Shown here in pieces: positions 1-7,370 of a stretch of 14,298 nt of DNA. The notes below the pieces were generated by a model. The model was not told where the DNA came from and ran no database searches. It saw only the letters and a program-made list of their open reading frames with translations. How positions within the stretch are numbered: the first letter of the stretch is position 1; each line of letters starts with the position of its first letter. A program made the position numbers and the translations under genes. This DNA comes from Acidobacteriaceae bacterium. GTDB taxonomy: Bacteria; Acidobacteriota; Terriglobia; Terriglobales; Acidobacteriaceae. The stretch covers positions 1-14,298 of the forward strand of contig JASIJX010000080.1 in assembly GCA_030049955.1 (NCBI GenBank), written 5' to 3'.

Positions 1-485
1 CTGTAGCTTCTGGAATTAAATTCCTGCGCTGCAGCGGGTTAGGCGAAAGCGTTCGAGCCAAATTGCTCTGCCGGCAGGAGTTATTTGCAGATTCCTCTGC
101 CGGAAAGATTTACGCTCGCCGGTCTAGATCCGCAATCAATGAGCCTGCCTTCTCAACGATTTGAAGCTGGTCTTGCCGATTTCATTTTTTTGGAAACTAA
201 GTGTTAGAAACAAAAGGGTTAGCGTTTTTGTTTGCATAAGTGCTTGAAAACAAAGGGAAGGAATTTGCATGTGTTGAAAATACTGGACTTGTGCGGCTTA
301 TTGTACCCCTTGTGCTGGCTTCGGTTTGGCGGAGCGGTTGCACGGATGCCATTTTCGCAATTGAGACGGAATTAATCTGCAAAGTTTGGCGAGAAAGATA
401 AGCGTCTGAATTGAGGAGCTTAGGAAGATTCCTTGTTCAAGGATGGGTTGACAGCGCGTGTGCCAACCACGCTAACGCCGCTGCG
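1..485. other. 485-nt stretch with no supportable gene
   Basis: No open frame here has a convincing start, ribosome site or protein-like composition. A 61-codon minus-strand frame (197-382) is Ser/Thr/Asn-rich and lacks a ribosome site. The nonamer CTCTGCCGG occurs twice, at 66-74 and 95-103. The AT content rises around 185-265. Two small hairpins near the right edge lie downstream of nth and are listed separately. Confidence 0.6.
430..468 (-). terminator. Two small hairpins downstream of nth, possible weak terminator
   Basis: Reading on the minus strand after the nth stop, an 8-bp stem (GGTTGGCA with TGTCAACC, one G-T pair) spans 446-468. It is followed by a short palindrome TCCTTG-TT-CAAGGA at 430-443. 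Neither has a clear T tract, so a rho-independent terminator is only a possibility. Confidence 0.3.
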
Positions 486-1184
486 TTAACTCCACCACGT
501 TTTATCCTTTGACCGGCACAACGTTTCGAGGTTGCAGCGTTCGCATTTAGGATTCCGCGCCAGGCAGACCTGCCGGCCGTGATGGATCACCTGGTGCGAA
601 TAGCTGATCCAGCGGTCCTGGGGTAACACGGTCATCAATTCCTTCTCGACTTCCTGCGGCGTGTCGCCTTTGGCAAGCTCCAAGCGGCGCGAAATGCGGA
701 AGACATGCGTGTCGACGACTACACCTTCGGCTTTTCCGAAGGATACGCCGAGCACGACGTTGGCCGTCTTGCGTGCGGCGCCAGGGATCGTAATGAGCTC
801 GGCCAGCGTCTGCGGCACCTGGCCGCCAAATTCCTCGGTGATCTTCTTCGCCGCACCCTGAATCGACTTCGCCTTGTTGCGGAAGAATCCGGTGGTCTTG
901 ATGAGTTCCTCAAGCTCGGGGAGCTTGGCCTTGGCCATCGCCGCTGGGGTAGGGAAACGACGGAACAGCTCCGGCGTGACCATGTTCACGCGCACATCGG
1001 TGCATTGCGCGGACAGGATCGTGGCAACGAGCAACTCCCATGGTGTGCGGTGGTGCAGCGCGCAGACGGCGTCAGGATAGGCTTCGTCGAGAGCCTTGAG
1101 GATGGCGTCAACGCGCTCCGGCGCGAGCGGGCCGCGGGGCGGCTTTGGAGCGCGCTGGGGCGGCGAGGACTTTTGAGCGGTCAT
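486..1184 (-). CDS. nth: Endonuclease III, DNA glycosylase/AP lyase
   Basis: The 232-residue product is the base-excision repair enzyme that removes oxidised pyrimidines and cuts the DNA backbone at the resulting abasic site. The helix-hairpin-helix lies at about residues 130-142 (IPGAARKTANVVL) and contains the catalytic Lys139. The catalytic Asp158 sits in VVVDTHVFR. A C-terminal [4Fe-4S] motif has Cys207, 214, 217 and 223 with the family spacing C-X6-C-X2-C-X5-C. The second Gly of the usual PGVGRKTA is Ala here, a mild variation. I chose the ATG at 1184, giving MTAQKSS before the conserved core. A longer frame up to 1286 would run into the upstream gene. No ribosome site precedes 1184, but the DUF1161 stop is only 7 nt upstream, so translational coupling is likely. 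Confidence 0.95.
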   Translation of the reverse strand: MTAQKSSPPQRAPKPPRGPLAPERVDAILKALDEAYPDAVCALHHRTPWELLVATILSAQCTDVRVNMVTPELFRRFPTPAAMAKAKLPELEELIKTTGFFRNKAKSIQGAAKKITEEFGGQVPQTLAELITIPGAARKTANVVLGVSFGKAEGVVVDTHVFRISRRLELAKGDTPQEVEKELMTVLPQDRWISYSHQVIHHGRQVCLARNPKCERCNLETLCRSKDKTWWS

Positions 1185-1191
1185 GATTTTG

Positions 1192-1467
1192 TTATTTCGG
1201 ATTCTTCTCCCCGCCGGGTTTAGGCTGCGTGGCGGGCGTTCCTTTGCTATAAACGATGCTCTTTGTTCCACCCTGACAACTGCCAACGACGTTGCCGTTT
1301 GCTTCTTTTCCCTTGTCCACGATCGTCAGCATGTAGTTTGTCACGCCCTTGGCATCCAGCTTCTTTGCAATCTCGGCTTTCAAATCGTCGCACGGCTTAG
1401 TCGCGGCCTGTGCCGAGGCGCAGACCAAGGCACACAGCAGAGCAGCAGCAATTTTCCAAACTTTCAT
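1192..1467 (-). CDS. Small secreted DUF1161 family protein
   Basis: This 91-residue protein has a clear Sec signal peptide (basic MKVWK, hydrophobic core, AQA cleavage site near residue 21). A short mature domain follows, beginning KPCDDLKAEIAKKL. Two cysteines, in CDDL and in GSCQGG, could form a disulfide in the periplasm. The pattern C-DDLK...GxVVGSCxGGTKxIVY is what I know of the DUF1161 family, whose function is unknown. The ATG at 1467 is preceded by GAGGAAG (1474-1480) at 6-nt spacing, which favours it over an upstream in-frame start at 1524. It lies 105 nt after hemQ and 7 nt before nth on the same strand. It may be cotranscribed with either, and a link to nth function is not implied. 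The C-terminal tail is Pro/Gly/Lys-rich. Confidence 0.8.
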   Translation of the reverse strand: MKVWKIAAALLCALVCASAQAATKPCDDLKAEIAKKLDAKGVTNYMLTIVDKGKEANGNVVGSCQGGTKSIVYSKGTPATQPKPGGEKNPK

Positions 1468-1572
1468 GACCCACTTCCTCGCTTTCTGAGGCGCAAGATA
1501 TCCGCTACCCTCGCGCGAGGCCATTGTAACCCACGCAATTTGTGTTCGCTGGAACGATTATTGAAGCGGCCT

Positions 1573-2403
1573 TCAAGGTTTTCCGCTGAGCCAATTGGAA
1601 AGCTTGGCAAAGGGCAGACGCACCCCAATATAAAACTGCCCGAAGAGTGCATACACCGCACTGACTTCATCGAAGCGCATCTCGTAGATCAGCTTTTTGA
1701 AGGTTACCGGATCGTCGGCGAAGAGGTCGACGCCCCACTCCCAATCGTCCATGCCGATGGAGCCAGTGATGATCTGCCGCACCTGGTCGGCGTAGCGACG
1801 GCCGATCATGCCGTGCTCGTGCATCATGCGCTGGCGCTCGGCAAACGGCACCGTGTACCAGTTCACTCCCTCGCCGCGCTTGCGGTCCATGGGATAGAAG
1901 CAGAGATACTTCGCGTCGGGAATCGCGGGCCAGAGACGCGGCTTCATGGCTTCGGCTCCGCGCTTGAGCGACTCGGCAATCTCGGCGTTCCATTCCGGCG
2001 AATGCTGCGCAAGCCCTTTGGACGCCGCAGCCTCGTAGGTCTTGCGCGTGGACTCGTACAGGCCCAGCTCGACGACCGAAACATAAGAGTGAACGGGCGT
2101 GAGAAAGTCGGAGAAGCGCGTCTGCGCCAGCTCGAGCTCGATCTCATTGAGCGCTTCGAGCGAATCACGGAAGTGGACGAGGATCAGATCGCCCTTGTGG
2201 CCGAGCTCGGAGTAGAGGGCCGTGCGCACGGGCTCTGCTTCGCCCCCGCGCTCTAGCTTTTTGAGCGCCTCGGCCGCCTCAGCAGCAATTCCGTGACGTT
2301 CGCCCTGCGCGCAGCAGCGCCAGGCTTTCCAGTCGAAGCGGAAGAACTGGTGCAGGACGCTTGCGCCCTCGAGCGTGAGCGGAACAGGCGGAAAATCGGC
2401 CAA
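1573..2403 (-). CDS. hemQ: HemQ, coproheme decarboxylase (chlorite dismutase fold)
   Basis: The 276-residue product belongs to the chlorite dismutase-like family. It matches the HemQ/ChdC branch, which makes heme b from coproheme by peroxide-dependent decarboxylation in the coproporphyrin-dependent pathway. Key segments are YPMDRKRGEGVNWY with the probable catalytic Tyr183, MMHEHGMIGRR with the probable proximal heme ligand His197, the TGSIGMDDWEWGV block, and YEMRFDEVSAVYALFG. The C-terminal half resembles Firmicutes HemQ closely, which argues against a true chlorite dismutase. The start is a TTG at 2403 with a strong ribosome site 7 nt upstream (GGAGGG, 2411-2416). Another in-frame TTG at 2418 overlaps that site and has none of its own. 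No other heme gene is visible nearby. It diverges from the DedA-family gene. Confidence 0.93.
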   Translation of the reverse strand: MADFPPVPLTLEGASVLHQFFRFDWKAWRCCAQGERHGIAAEAAEALKKLERGGEAEPVRTALYSELGHKGDLILVHFRDSLEALNEIELELAQTRFSDFLTPVHSYVSVVELGLYESTRKTYEAAASKGLAQHSPEWNAEIAESLKRGAEAMKPRLWPAIPDAKYLCFYPMDRKRGEGVNWYTVPFAERQRMMHEHGMIGRRYADQVRQIITGSIGMDDWEWGVDLFADDPVTFKKLIYEMRFDEVSAVYALFGQFYIGVRLPFAKLSNWLSGKP

Positions 2404-2410
2404 GTGCAGA

Positions 2411-2416
2411 CCCTCC
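2411..2416 (-). promoter_or_regulatory. Shine-Dalgarno that sets the hemQ TTG start
   Basis: The minus strand reads GGAGGG, then TCTGCAC, then TTG at 2403. The 7-nt spacing is ideal. It shows that translation probably starts at this TTG rather than at the in-frame TTG at 2418, whose last base abuts the same purine run. Confidence 0.75.
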
Positions 2417-2466
2417 AAAAAATAATGATTCGACTTGAGTTCATCGTAACAAAGCGGGCCCGCAAA

Positions 2467-2484
2467 ATTGCATACGTGTGCAAT
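2467..2484. promoter_or_regulatory. 18-bp dyad between hemQ and the DedA-family gene
   Basis: The arms ATTGCA (2467-2472) and TGCAAT (2479-2484) flank TACGTG, whose core ACGT is itself palindromic, so 8 of 9 positions pair. The spacer between the divergent starts (2404-2554) is otherwise unstructured. A dimeric repressor or activator site controlling one or both genes is a reasonable inference. No known consensus was matched. Confidence 0.45.
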
Positions 2485-2538
2485 CGATTTTCTCTCAGAG
2501 GCGGCTCAGAGAGCGGGAATTCGCGCTGAACGCGCCTT

Positions 2539-2544
2539 TATACT
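2539..2544 (+). promoter_or_regulatory. Possible -10 element before the DedA-family gene
   Basis: TATACT matches five of six bases of the sigma70 -10 consensus. It lies only 10 nt before the ATG at 2555, which would give a nearly leaderless message. At 17-nt spacing the -35 position reads GGAATT, which is poor, so this is tentative. Confidence 0.3.
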
Positions 2545-2554
2545 GAGAACGCTC

Positions 2555-3193
2555 ATGAATGAAAAGCTCCTTGCCCTCCTTGTTCACTTCATAACCCATG
2601 TCATTGACGTTGGCGGCTACGCGGGCGTGACTGCGCTGATGGGCATTGAGTCGGCCTGCATTCCGCTGCCGTCGGAGATCATCATGCCGTTTGCCGGGTA
2701 CGTGGTCTATTTGGGCCACTTCAATCTGTTCATGGCGGCAACTGCGGGCGCGATCGGCTGCAACCTGGGCTCGGCCGTCGCGTATTGGATCGGCGCGAAA
2801 GGCGGCCGGCCGCTGGTGGAACGTTACGGCAACTGGGTGCTGATGAGCCATCACGATCTGGACCGCATGACGCAGTACTTTGAGCGGTACGGATCGATAA
2901 CGGTGTTGCTGGGCAGACTATTGCCGGTGGTGCGCACGTTCATTGCGTTCCCCGCCGGCATCGCGAAGATGTCGCAGCTCCGCTTTCACATCTACACGTT
3001 TATCGGATCGTGGCCATGGTGCTTTTTGCTGGCGTACGTGGGCATGAAGCTGGGCGAGAAGTGGCACAGCGATCCGCGTTTCGAACAGGCGTTTCATCGT
3101 TTCCATCTGGCCGTTGAGCTTGCGCTGGTGGCAGCTCTCGCGTGGTTTGTCTGGACGCACCTTAACCGCAGACGAAGAGCGCAAGAGGCATAA
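2555..3193 (+). CDS. DedA family membrane protein (VTT/SNARE-associated fold)
   Basis: The 212-residue inner-membrane protein belongs to the DedA family, members of which are implicated in flipping undecaprenyl phosphate or phospholipids and in envelope homeostasis. The N-terminal signature is seen at residues 31-49 (IESACIPLPSEIIMPFAGY, with Glu32 and the PSE Glu41). The second signature is at about 110-135 (ERYGSITVLLGR...PVVRTFIAFPAG, with Arg121 and Arg127). Hydrophobic segments lie near 5-30, 42-80, 115-135, 147-165 and 185-201. The C-terminus is basic (RRRR). I start it at the ATG at 2555 (MNEKLL) because the 29 residues a longer frame would add are not membrane-like and lie in the divergent spacer. 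No strong ribosome site is visible before this ATG. The substrate cannot be told from sequence. Confidence 0.9.
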   Translation: MNEKLLALLVHFITHVIDVGGYAGVTALMGIESACIPLPSEIIMPFAGYVVYLGHFNLFMAATAGAIGCNLGSAVAYWIGAKGGRPLVERYGNWVLMSHHDLDRMTQYFERYGSITVLLGRLLPVVRTFIAFPAGIAKMSQLRFHIYTFIGSWPWCFLLAYVGMKLGEKWHSDPRFEQAFHRFHLAVELALVAALAWFVWTHLNRRRRAQEA

Positions 3194-3275
3194 CGCTCGC
3201 GCGCTGTAAGATTCCCGATTTTTCCCAAACGCAATTCAGCATGCAGTGAATTCTTAAAGGAAGGTACAGAGAGCA

Positions 3276-4619
3276 ATGCCAAAACAGGATCAGGGCGGCC
3301 GCGAGACCGCCGAAGCGAAGGTTGCGCCCGCAAGCGGCAAGCTGGGCGTGATGGTGGTTGGCCTGGGCGCCGTTGCCACCACCATGATTGCAGGCGTGGA
3401 AGCGGTGCGCCGCGGGCTGGCCAAGCCTATCGGGTCGCTCACGCAGATGGGCACGATCCGGCTGGGCAAGCGGACGGAGAACACGTCGCCGTTGATCAAG
3501 GACTTTGTGCCACTGGCCGATTTGAACGATGTGGTCTTCACCGGCTGGGACATCTTCGAGGACAACGTCTACGAGTCGGCCGCGCACGCGCAGGTGCTCG
3601 ACAAAGAGACGCTGGCGCAGCTCAAGCCGTATCTCGAAACCATCAAGCCGATGCCTGCGGTTTTCGATCAGTATTACGTTAAGCGCCTGAACGGCACGCA
3701 CGTGAAGAAGGGCAAGAACAAGCGCGATCTGGCCGATCAGGTGATCGCCGATATCCGCGAATTCAAAAAGAAGGTCGATCGCGTGGTCATGATCTGGTGC
3801 GGCTCGACTGAGATTTTTCTGGAGCCGACGGCGGTGCACCAGTCGATCGAGGCATTCGAAAAAGGGCTTGAGTCGAATGACCCTGGCATTGCGCCCTCGC
3901 AGATTTACGCCTACGCGGCGTTGAGCGCGGGAGTGCCGTTTGCCAACGGCGCGCCCAACCTCACGGTCGATGTGCCGGCCATGGTCGAGCTTTCGAAGCG
4001 CAATGCCGCACCCGTTTGCGGCAAGGACTTTAAGACCGGCCAGACGTTTATGAAGACTGTGCTGGCGCCGGCCTTCAAGGCGCGCATGCTGGGCGTCAAC
4101 GGCTGGTTCTCGACCAACATCCTGGGCAACCGCGACGGCGAGGTGCTGGACGAGCCCGGATCGTTCAAGACCAAGGAAGAGTCGAAGCTGGGATCGCTCG
4201 AGTACATCTTCCAGCCCGAGCTTTATCCGGATCTCTACAAGGACCTCTATCACAAGATCCGCATCAACTATTACCCGCCGCGCGGCGACGAAAAAGAAGC
4301 GTGGGACAATATCGACATCTTCGGCTGGCTCGGCTATCCGATGCAGTTGAAGGTCAACTTCCTGTGCCGAGATTCGATTCTTGCGGCGCCGGTGGCTCTG
4401 GACCTGGTGCTGTTCCTCGATCTGGCCAAGCGCGCGCCGCAGTTGCGCTCGCTCGGCGTGCAGGAGTGGCTGAGCTTCTACCTCAAGTCTCCGCAGACGG
4501 CCGAAGGGCTGTATCCGGAGCACGATCTGTTTATCCAGTCGATGAAGCTCAAGAACACACTGCGGCATATCATGGGACAGGATCTGATCACGCACCTGGG
4601 GCTCGAGTACTACGACTAG
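3276..4619 (+). CDS. ino1: Inositol-3-phosphate synthase (MIPS)
   Basis: The 447-residue product converts glucose 6-phosphate to 1D-myo-inositol 3-phosphate with NAD+, the committed step to inositol. The NAD-binding glycine motif is at residues 29-36 (GLGAVATT). Other conserved blocks are GKDFKTGQT (249-257), NILGNRDGEVL (281-291) and RDSILAAPVALDL (365-377), which match the eukaryote/archaeon-type family. Length is typical of compact prokaryotic members. The purine run AAAGGAAGG ends about 11 nt before the ATG. The gene stands alone, and no inositol monophosphatase or CDP-alcohol phosphatidyltransferase is adjacent. The product may therefore feed phosphatidylinositol, an osmolyte or another inositol compound encoded elsewhere. 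Three hairpins follow the stop codon, the last a likely terminator. Confidence 0.95.
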   Translation: MPKQDQGGRETAEAKVAPASGKLGVMVVGLGAVATTMIAGVEAVRRGLAKPIGSLTQMGTIRLGKRTENTSPLIKDFVPLADLNDVVFTGWDIFEDNVYESAAHAQVLDKETLAQLKPYLETIKPMPAVFDQYYVKRLNGTHVKKGKNKRDLADQVIADIREFKKKVDRVVMIWCGSTEIFLEPTAVHQSIEAFEKGLESNDPGIAPSQIYAYAALSAGVPFANGAPNLTVDVPAMVELSKRNAAPVCGKDFKTGQTFMKTVLAPAFKARMLGVNGWFSTNILGNRDGEVLDEPGSFKTKEESKLGSLEYIFQPELYPDLYKDLYHKIRINYYPPRGDEKEAWDNIDIFGWLGYPMQLKVNFLCRDSILAAPVALDLVLFLDLAKRAPQLRSLGVQEWLSFYLKSPQTAEGLYPEHDLFIQSMKLKNTLRHIMGQDLITHLGLEYYD

Positions 4620-4650
4620 GACTCGCCGGCGACTATCAGTCCGGGCGACC

Positions 4651-4704
4651 GCCTCGCTTCGCGAGGCAAAGGCATTAACAAATTGCGCCGGTCTCTCGAC
4701 CGGC
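4651..4704 (+). repeat. Two perfect hairpins downstream of ino1
   Basis: The first is GCCTCGC-TTC-GCGAGGC at 4651-4667. The second is GCCGGTC-TCTC-GACCGGC at 4687-4704. Each has a 7-bp GC-rich stem and neither has a T tract. They may protect the ino1 3' end from exonucleases or pause polymerase before the terminator that follows. Confidence 0.7.
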
Positions 4705-4710
4705 TTGAGT

Positions 4711-4740
4711 GGGGACCTTCGGGTCCCCATTCTTGTCTTC
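4711..4740 (+). terminator. Intrinsic terminator after ino1
   Basis: A perfect 7-bp stem GGGGACC/GGTCCCC closes on a TTCG tetraloop of the very stable C(UUCG)G type (4711-4728). A T-rich run ATTCTTGTCTTC follows. This is the third stem-loop in 80 nt and the most terminator-like. Confidence 0.7.
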
Positions 4741-4844
4741 GAATCAATCAAATTCCTCGAATCTCGCTGGCGCTTCGCTTCATCCCATTGCGTAATTCGT
4801 CTCTCGCTGCAAGGCTTGCGGGTTGGCGTATTGAGGAGCGAATC

Positions 4845-5357
4845 ATGCCTGTCCCTCTGATCTGGGGCCTGACGGTGGCCTTCGGCCTGCTTGCGTGGAG
4901 CGTTTTCGCCGTGCAGTACATTTGGCCCGCAATCATCCGGCGCAATCGCGCGGAAGCAGTAAGGCCTATCCTCGTGTTGCATGGGTTCCGGTATATCGGC
5001 CTTGCGGTTCTGATTCCGGGTGTCGTGGCTCCGCAACTTTCTGCTACTCAGTTCGCGCGGGACCTTGCTTACGGCGATCTGATCGCTGCGACGCTCGCCC
5101 TTATTGCGCTCGCGGCTCTCAGGACGAGGTTCGCTACGCCGCTGATCTGGATCTTCAACCTGTGGGGAACTGCCGACCTGTTGAACGCGTTCTATCAGGG
5201 CAGTCGCATTTCGCTTGCACAGACGCCGGGATTATTGGGTGCGGCGTATTTCATCCCGATCCTGGGAGTCCCGCTTCTGCTGGTCACGCATATCGTTGTG
5301 TTCAGAGTGCTGATGCGAAAGGTGGCGGTATCGCGTCCGGCCGTCGAGGTCGCGTAG
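4845..5357 (+). CDS. Unidentified multi-pass membrane protein
   Basis: This 170-residue protein is strongly hydrophobic, with four or five probable membrane segments (about residues 6-28, 44-62, 78-95, 98-115 and 130-157). A short basic loop (RRNR, 32-35) follows the first and a basic tail (MRKVAVSR) the last. I recognise no family with confidence. The segment LHGFRYIGLAVLIPGV and the pair NLWGTADLLNAFYQG are the most distinctive. The ATG at 4845 has an excellent ribosome site, GAGGAG at 4833-4838 with 6-nt spacing. Upstream in-frame codons run through the ino1 terminator and are not credible. It appears monocistronic, bounded by the ino1 terminator and a GC-rich hairpin after its own stop. 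Confidence 0.75.
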   Translation: MPVPLIWGLTVAFGLLAWSVFAVQYIWPAIIRRNRAEAVRPILVLHGFRYIGLAVLIPGVVAPQLSATQFARDLAYGDLIAATLALIALAALRTRFATPLIWIFNLWGTADLLNAFYQGSRISLAQTPGLLGAAYFIPILGVPLLLVTHIVVFRVLMRKVAVSRPAVEVA

Positions 5358-5367
5358 GCATCTAGCC

Positions 5368-5404
5368 GGGCCGGCTTGCCAGCCTTGCCGCCGGCCCACT
5401 CTTT
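5368..5404 (+). terminator. Hairpin after the membrane-protein gene, probable terminator
   Basis: The 8-bp stem GGGCCGGC (5368-5375) pairs with GCCGGCCC (5390-5397) around a 14-nt loop containing TTGCC twice. A short ACTCTTT run follows. The loop is long and the T tract weak, so terminator function is likely but not certain. The stem lies 10 nt after the stop codon. Confidence 0.55.
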
Positions 5405-5413
5405 GCGACCGCT

Positions 5414-5503
5414 CTATCCAATCAACGATTTGATCTTCTGAATAACCTCGGGATGATGTGGATGATAATTATGTGACCATTCAAATTGCGCTGAACTCTC
5501 GCA
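5414..5503 (-). pseudogene. Possible C-terminal coding remnant
   Basis: A 29-codon minus-strand frame without a start codon ends ...HPEVIQKIKSLIG followed by TAG. Just upstream it is closed by TAA at 5504-5506. The amphipathic ending looks like a genuine protein tail, and the hairpin at 5368-5397 lies where a terminator for it would be. It could be the leftover of a gene lost when the neighbouring sulfatase region arrived. It could equally be chance, and I recognise no family. Confidence 0.2.
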
Positions 5504-5540
5504 TTACCAAGGCGGTTTTACCGACAAGGATTGAAGGACT

Positions 5541-7055
5541 ATGGATCGCAGGGGCTTTCTTGCAGGTGCTGCTGTAACGACTCTTTCGGCGGCTGTGGGG
5601 GCGGCGGCACAACCGGCACATTTGGAGAAGACGCAGACTGAGTTGCGTGAGGGACGGCGGCCTAATGTTCTGCTCTTAATGTCGGACCAGCATAAGCGCA
5701 GTTGTATGGGAGCCGCTGGAGATCCGGTGGCGGTTACGCCGAATCTGGACGCGCTGGCGCAGGAGAGCGTGCGCTTTACTAACGTATATTGCACGAATCC
5801 TGTGTGCGGTCCGTCGCGGGCCTCGATGCTGACGGGGCTATATAACCATCATCTCGGAGATTCTGGAGAACAGACCTATACCTATGCTTCCGGATACAAG
5901 ACAATGCCGGGACGGTTCAGCCGGGCGGGATACTTTACCGGACTTATCGGCAAGATGCACTTTGGCGATGCGCAATTGCATGGATTTGATTACGAGCTGG
6001 AGTTCAATGACTGGTTTCAATACCTGGGGCCGAAGGCGAAGCTGTATGCAGACGAATTGGGCGCGCCAAATTCCGGCGCTGGACAGCCGCAGATTCCGAG
6101 CTTGTGGGACAGGAGAGATCCATGGAAAGGATTGCGCGAACCGGATGGGAGGCTTGGTCCGGTGGCTGTGGGGCGGCCTTCTGTGATGGAGGAAGAGGAT
6201 CACTTTGAGAGCTTTGTTGCCGATGAGACGGTCCGCTTTCTGGAGACGTACGCAAAGGGCGACCGGCCGTTCTTTCTGGTTTCATCGTTGCTGAAGCCGC
6301 ATGATCCCTTTATGCCGGCGAAACGATTTGCGGAGATGTTTCCGCCGGAACAGATAAAGCTGTCTGCGACGTGGGGTAAGGCGGACCTCGATAACATACC
6401 GCGGCGCGTGCGGCTGGAGATTGAGAGCTCTCACCATACTCCTGAGCTGCGAGACGCTGCGGAGGCGCAGAAGAGGACGGCCTATTATTACGGCAATCTG
6501 GCGCAGATGGACGACTGTGCGGGGAAGGTTCTGCGAGCGCTCAAACGGCTCGGACTGGATGAGAACACGATTGTTGTCTATACATCGGATCACGGTGAGA
6601 TGCTGGGCGATCTTGGGTTGTGGAACAAGTTCCAGTTTTACGAGGGATCGTGCGGGGTTCCGTTTATGGTTCGGCTTCCGGGAAACGCGCCGGCGCGGTG
6701 CGATGTGCCGTTGAGCCTGATTTCGCTCTCGTCGACGCTGGCTGAACTATGCGATGTGCCAATTGACGGACCTAGTGACGGCAGGAGCTTCGCTTGCCTG
6801 GTGCGCGACCCGAAATCCAATTTCGACTATGGCCCGGTTTTTGCTGAATACAGCCTTGGCAACAGCAACGCCAAATATATGATCCGCGATGGCCGGTGGA
6901 AATACACGTATTGGGTCGATGATGCTGCGGAGTTGTACGATCTCTCGTCTGATCCGGAGGAATTGCACAACCTGGCCGCGCGGCCGGATTGTGCGGGCAA
7001 GGTGAAAGGACTGCATGAGAAGTTGATGGCGTGGTATACGCCGCCTCCGGTGTAG
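5541..7055 (+). CDS. Sulfatase family enzyme with Tat signal
   Basis: The 504-residue product is a type I sulfatase of the alkaline phosphatase superfamily, hydrolysing sulfate esters with a formylglycine nucleophile. The sulfatase signature CGPSRASMLTG places the formylglycine-precursor Cys at residue 89. Probable calcium ligands are Asp49-Gln50 (SDQH) and Asp350-His351 (SDHGEMLGDLG). Other active-site elements are GKMHFG (Lys138, His140), KPHDP (Lys252, His254) and Lys363. The N-terminus carries a twin-arginine motif (DRRGFL) and a hydrophobic stretch to about residue 23, so export of a folded, already modified enzyme is expected. AAGGA occurs at 5526-5530 and again at 5534-5538; the first has the better spacing to the ATG. 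No formylglycine-generating enzyme, transporter or glycoside hydrolase is adjacent. The substrate cannot be assigned. Confidence 0.92.
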   Translation: MDRRGFLAGAAVTTLSAAVGAAAQPAHLEKTQTELREGRRPNVLLLMSDQHKRSCMGAAGDPVAVTPNLDALAQESVRFTNVYCTNPVCGPSRASMLTGLYNHHLGDSGEQTYTYASGYKTMPGRFSRAGYFTGLIGKMHFGDAQLHGFDYELEFNDWFQYLGPKAKLYADELGAPNSGAGQPQIPSLWDRRDPWKGLREPDGRLGPVAVGRPSVMEEEDHFESFVADETVRFLETYAKGDRPFFLVSSLLKPHDPFMPAKRFAEMFPPEQIKLSATWGKADLDNIPRRVRLEIESSHHTPELRDAAEAQKRTAYYYGNLAQMDDCAGKVLRALKRLGLDENTIVVYTSDHGEMLGDLGLWNKFQFYEGSCGVPFMVRLPGNAPARCDVPLSLISLSSTLAELCDVPIDGPSDGRSFACLVRDPKSNFDYGPVFAEYSLGNSNAKYMIRDGRWKYTYWVDDAAELYDLSSDPEELHNLAARPDCAGKVKGLHEKLMAWYTPPPV

Positions 7056-7370
7056 ATCCGCTTCAGAAAATTAAAACTTCTTTTGCAAAGGCGGCCCTAG
7101 CGCGGGGCAACACACTTGCTGCGGCTTGAATCGGATGCAACTCAAGGGGGCGTGAAGGAGGTCATGAGGCGCGACAGATGATCTCCGCTGGAAGCGCTGG
7201 GCTACGCAAGCGATCGAGACGACCGGGAGGGCAGAAGCAGAGCGGGAAACTCAACAATCACTTTGCTTTTTGCTTGATCGCGGTTGCGAAGATTGTGCAT
7301 ACGCGATGGCGCGCCAACTTTAAGCACATCCATGCTCGACGGCAACCCATAGAGGAGGGATTAGAAAAAA
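7056..7370. other. 315-nt spacer, no clear gene
   Basis: The first 120 nt follow the sulfatase stop and show only weak short inverted repeats, such as GCCC...GGGC near 7093-7106. A 66-codon plus-strand frame from 7178 runs into the next gene, is very Arg/Lys-rich and lacks a spaced ribosome site, so I do not call it. The end of the spacer holds the ribosome site (AGGAGG, 7353-7358) of the following gene. I could not place a convincing sigma70 promoter. Confidence 0.5.

Noticed and set aside
45..65. GTTCGAGCC resembling a tRNA T-loop
   Set aside because: The flanking bases do not form a T stem, and no acceptor, D or anticodon stem can be drawn around it.
1183..2256. A 357-codon plus-strand open frame opposite hemQ and the DUF1161 gene
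   Set aside because: It runs antisense across two well-supported genes and has the low-complexity composition expected of a shadow frame.
1573..2403. hemQ as a true chlorite dismutase
   Set aside because: The sequence blocks around the Tyr and the proximal His match the HemQ/ChdC branch, and no perchlorate or chlorate reduction genes are nearby.
3162..5036. A 624-codon open frame on the minus strand opposite ino1
   Set aside because: It mirrors ino1 codons in a GC-rich gene, is extremely Arg/His/Leu-rich, spans the terminator hairpins and has no family features. ino1 on the other strand is unmistakable.
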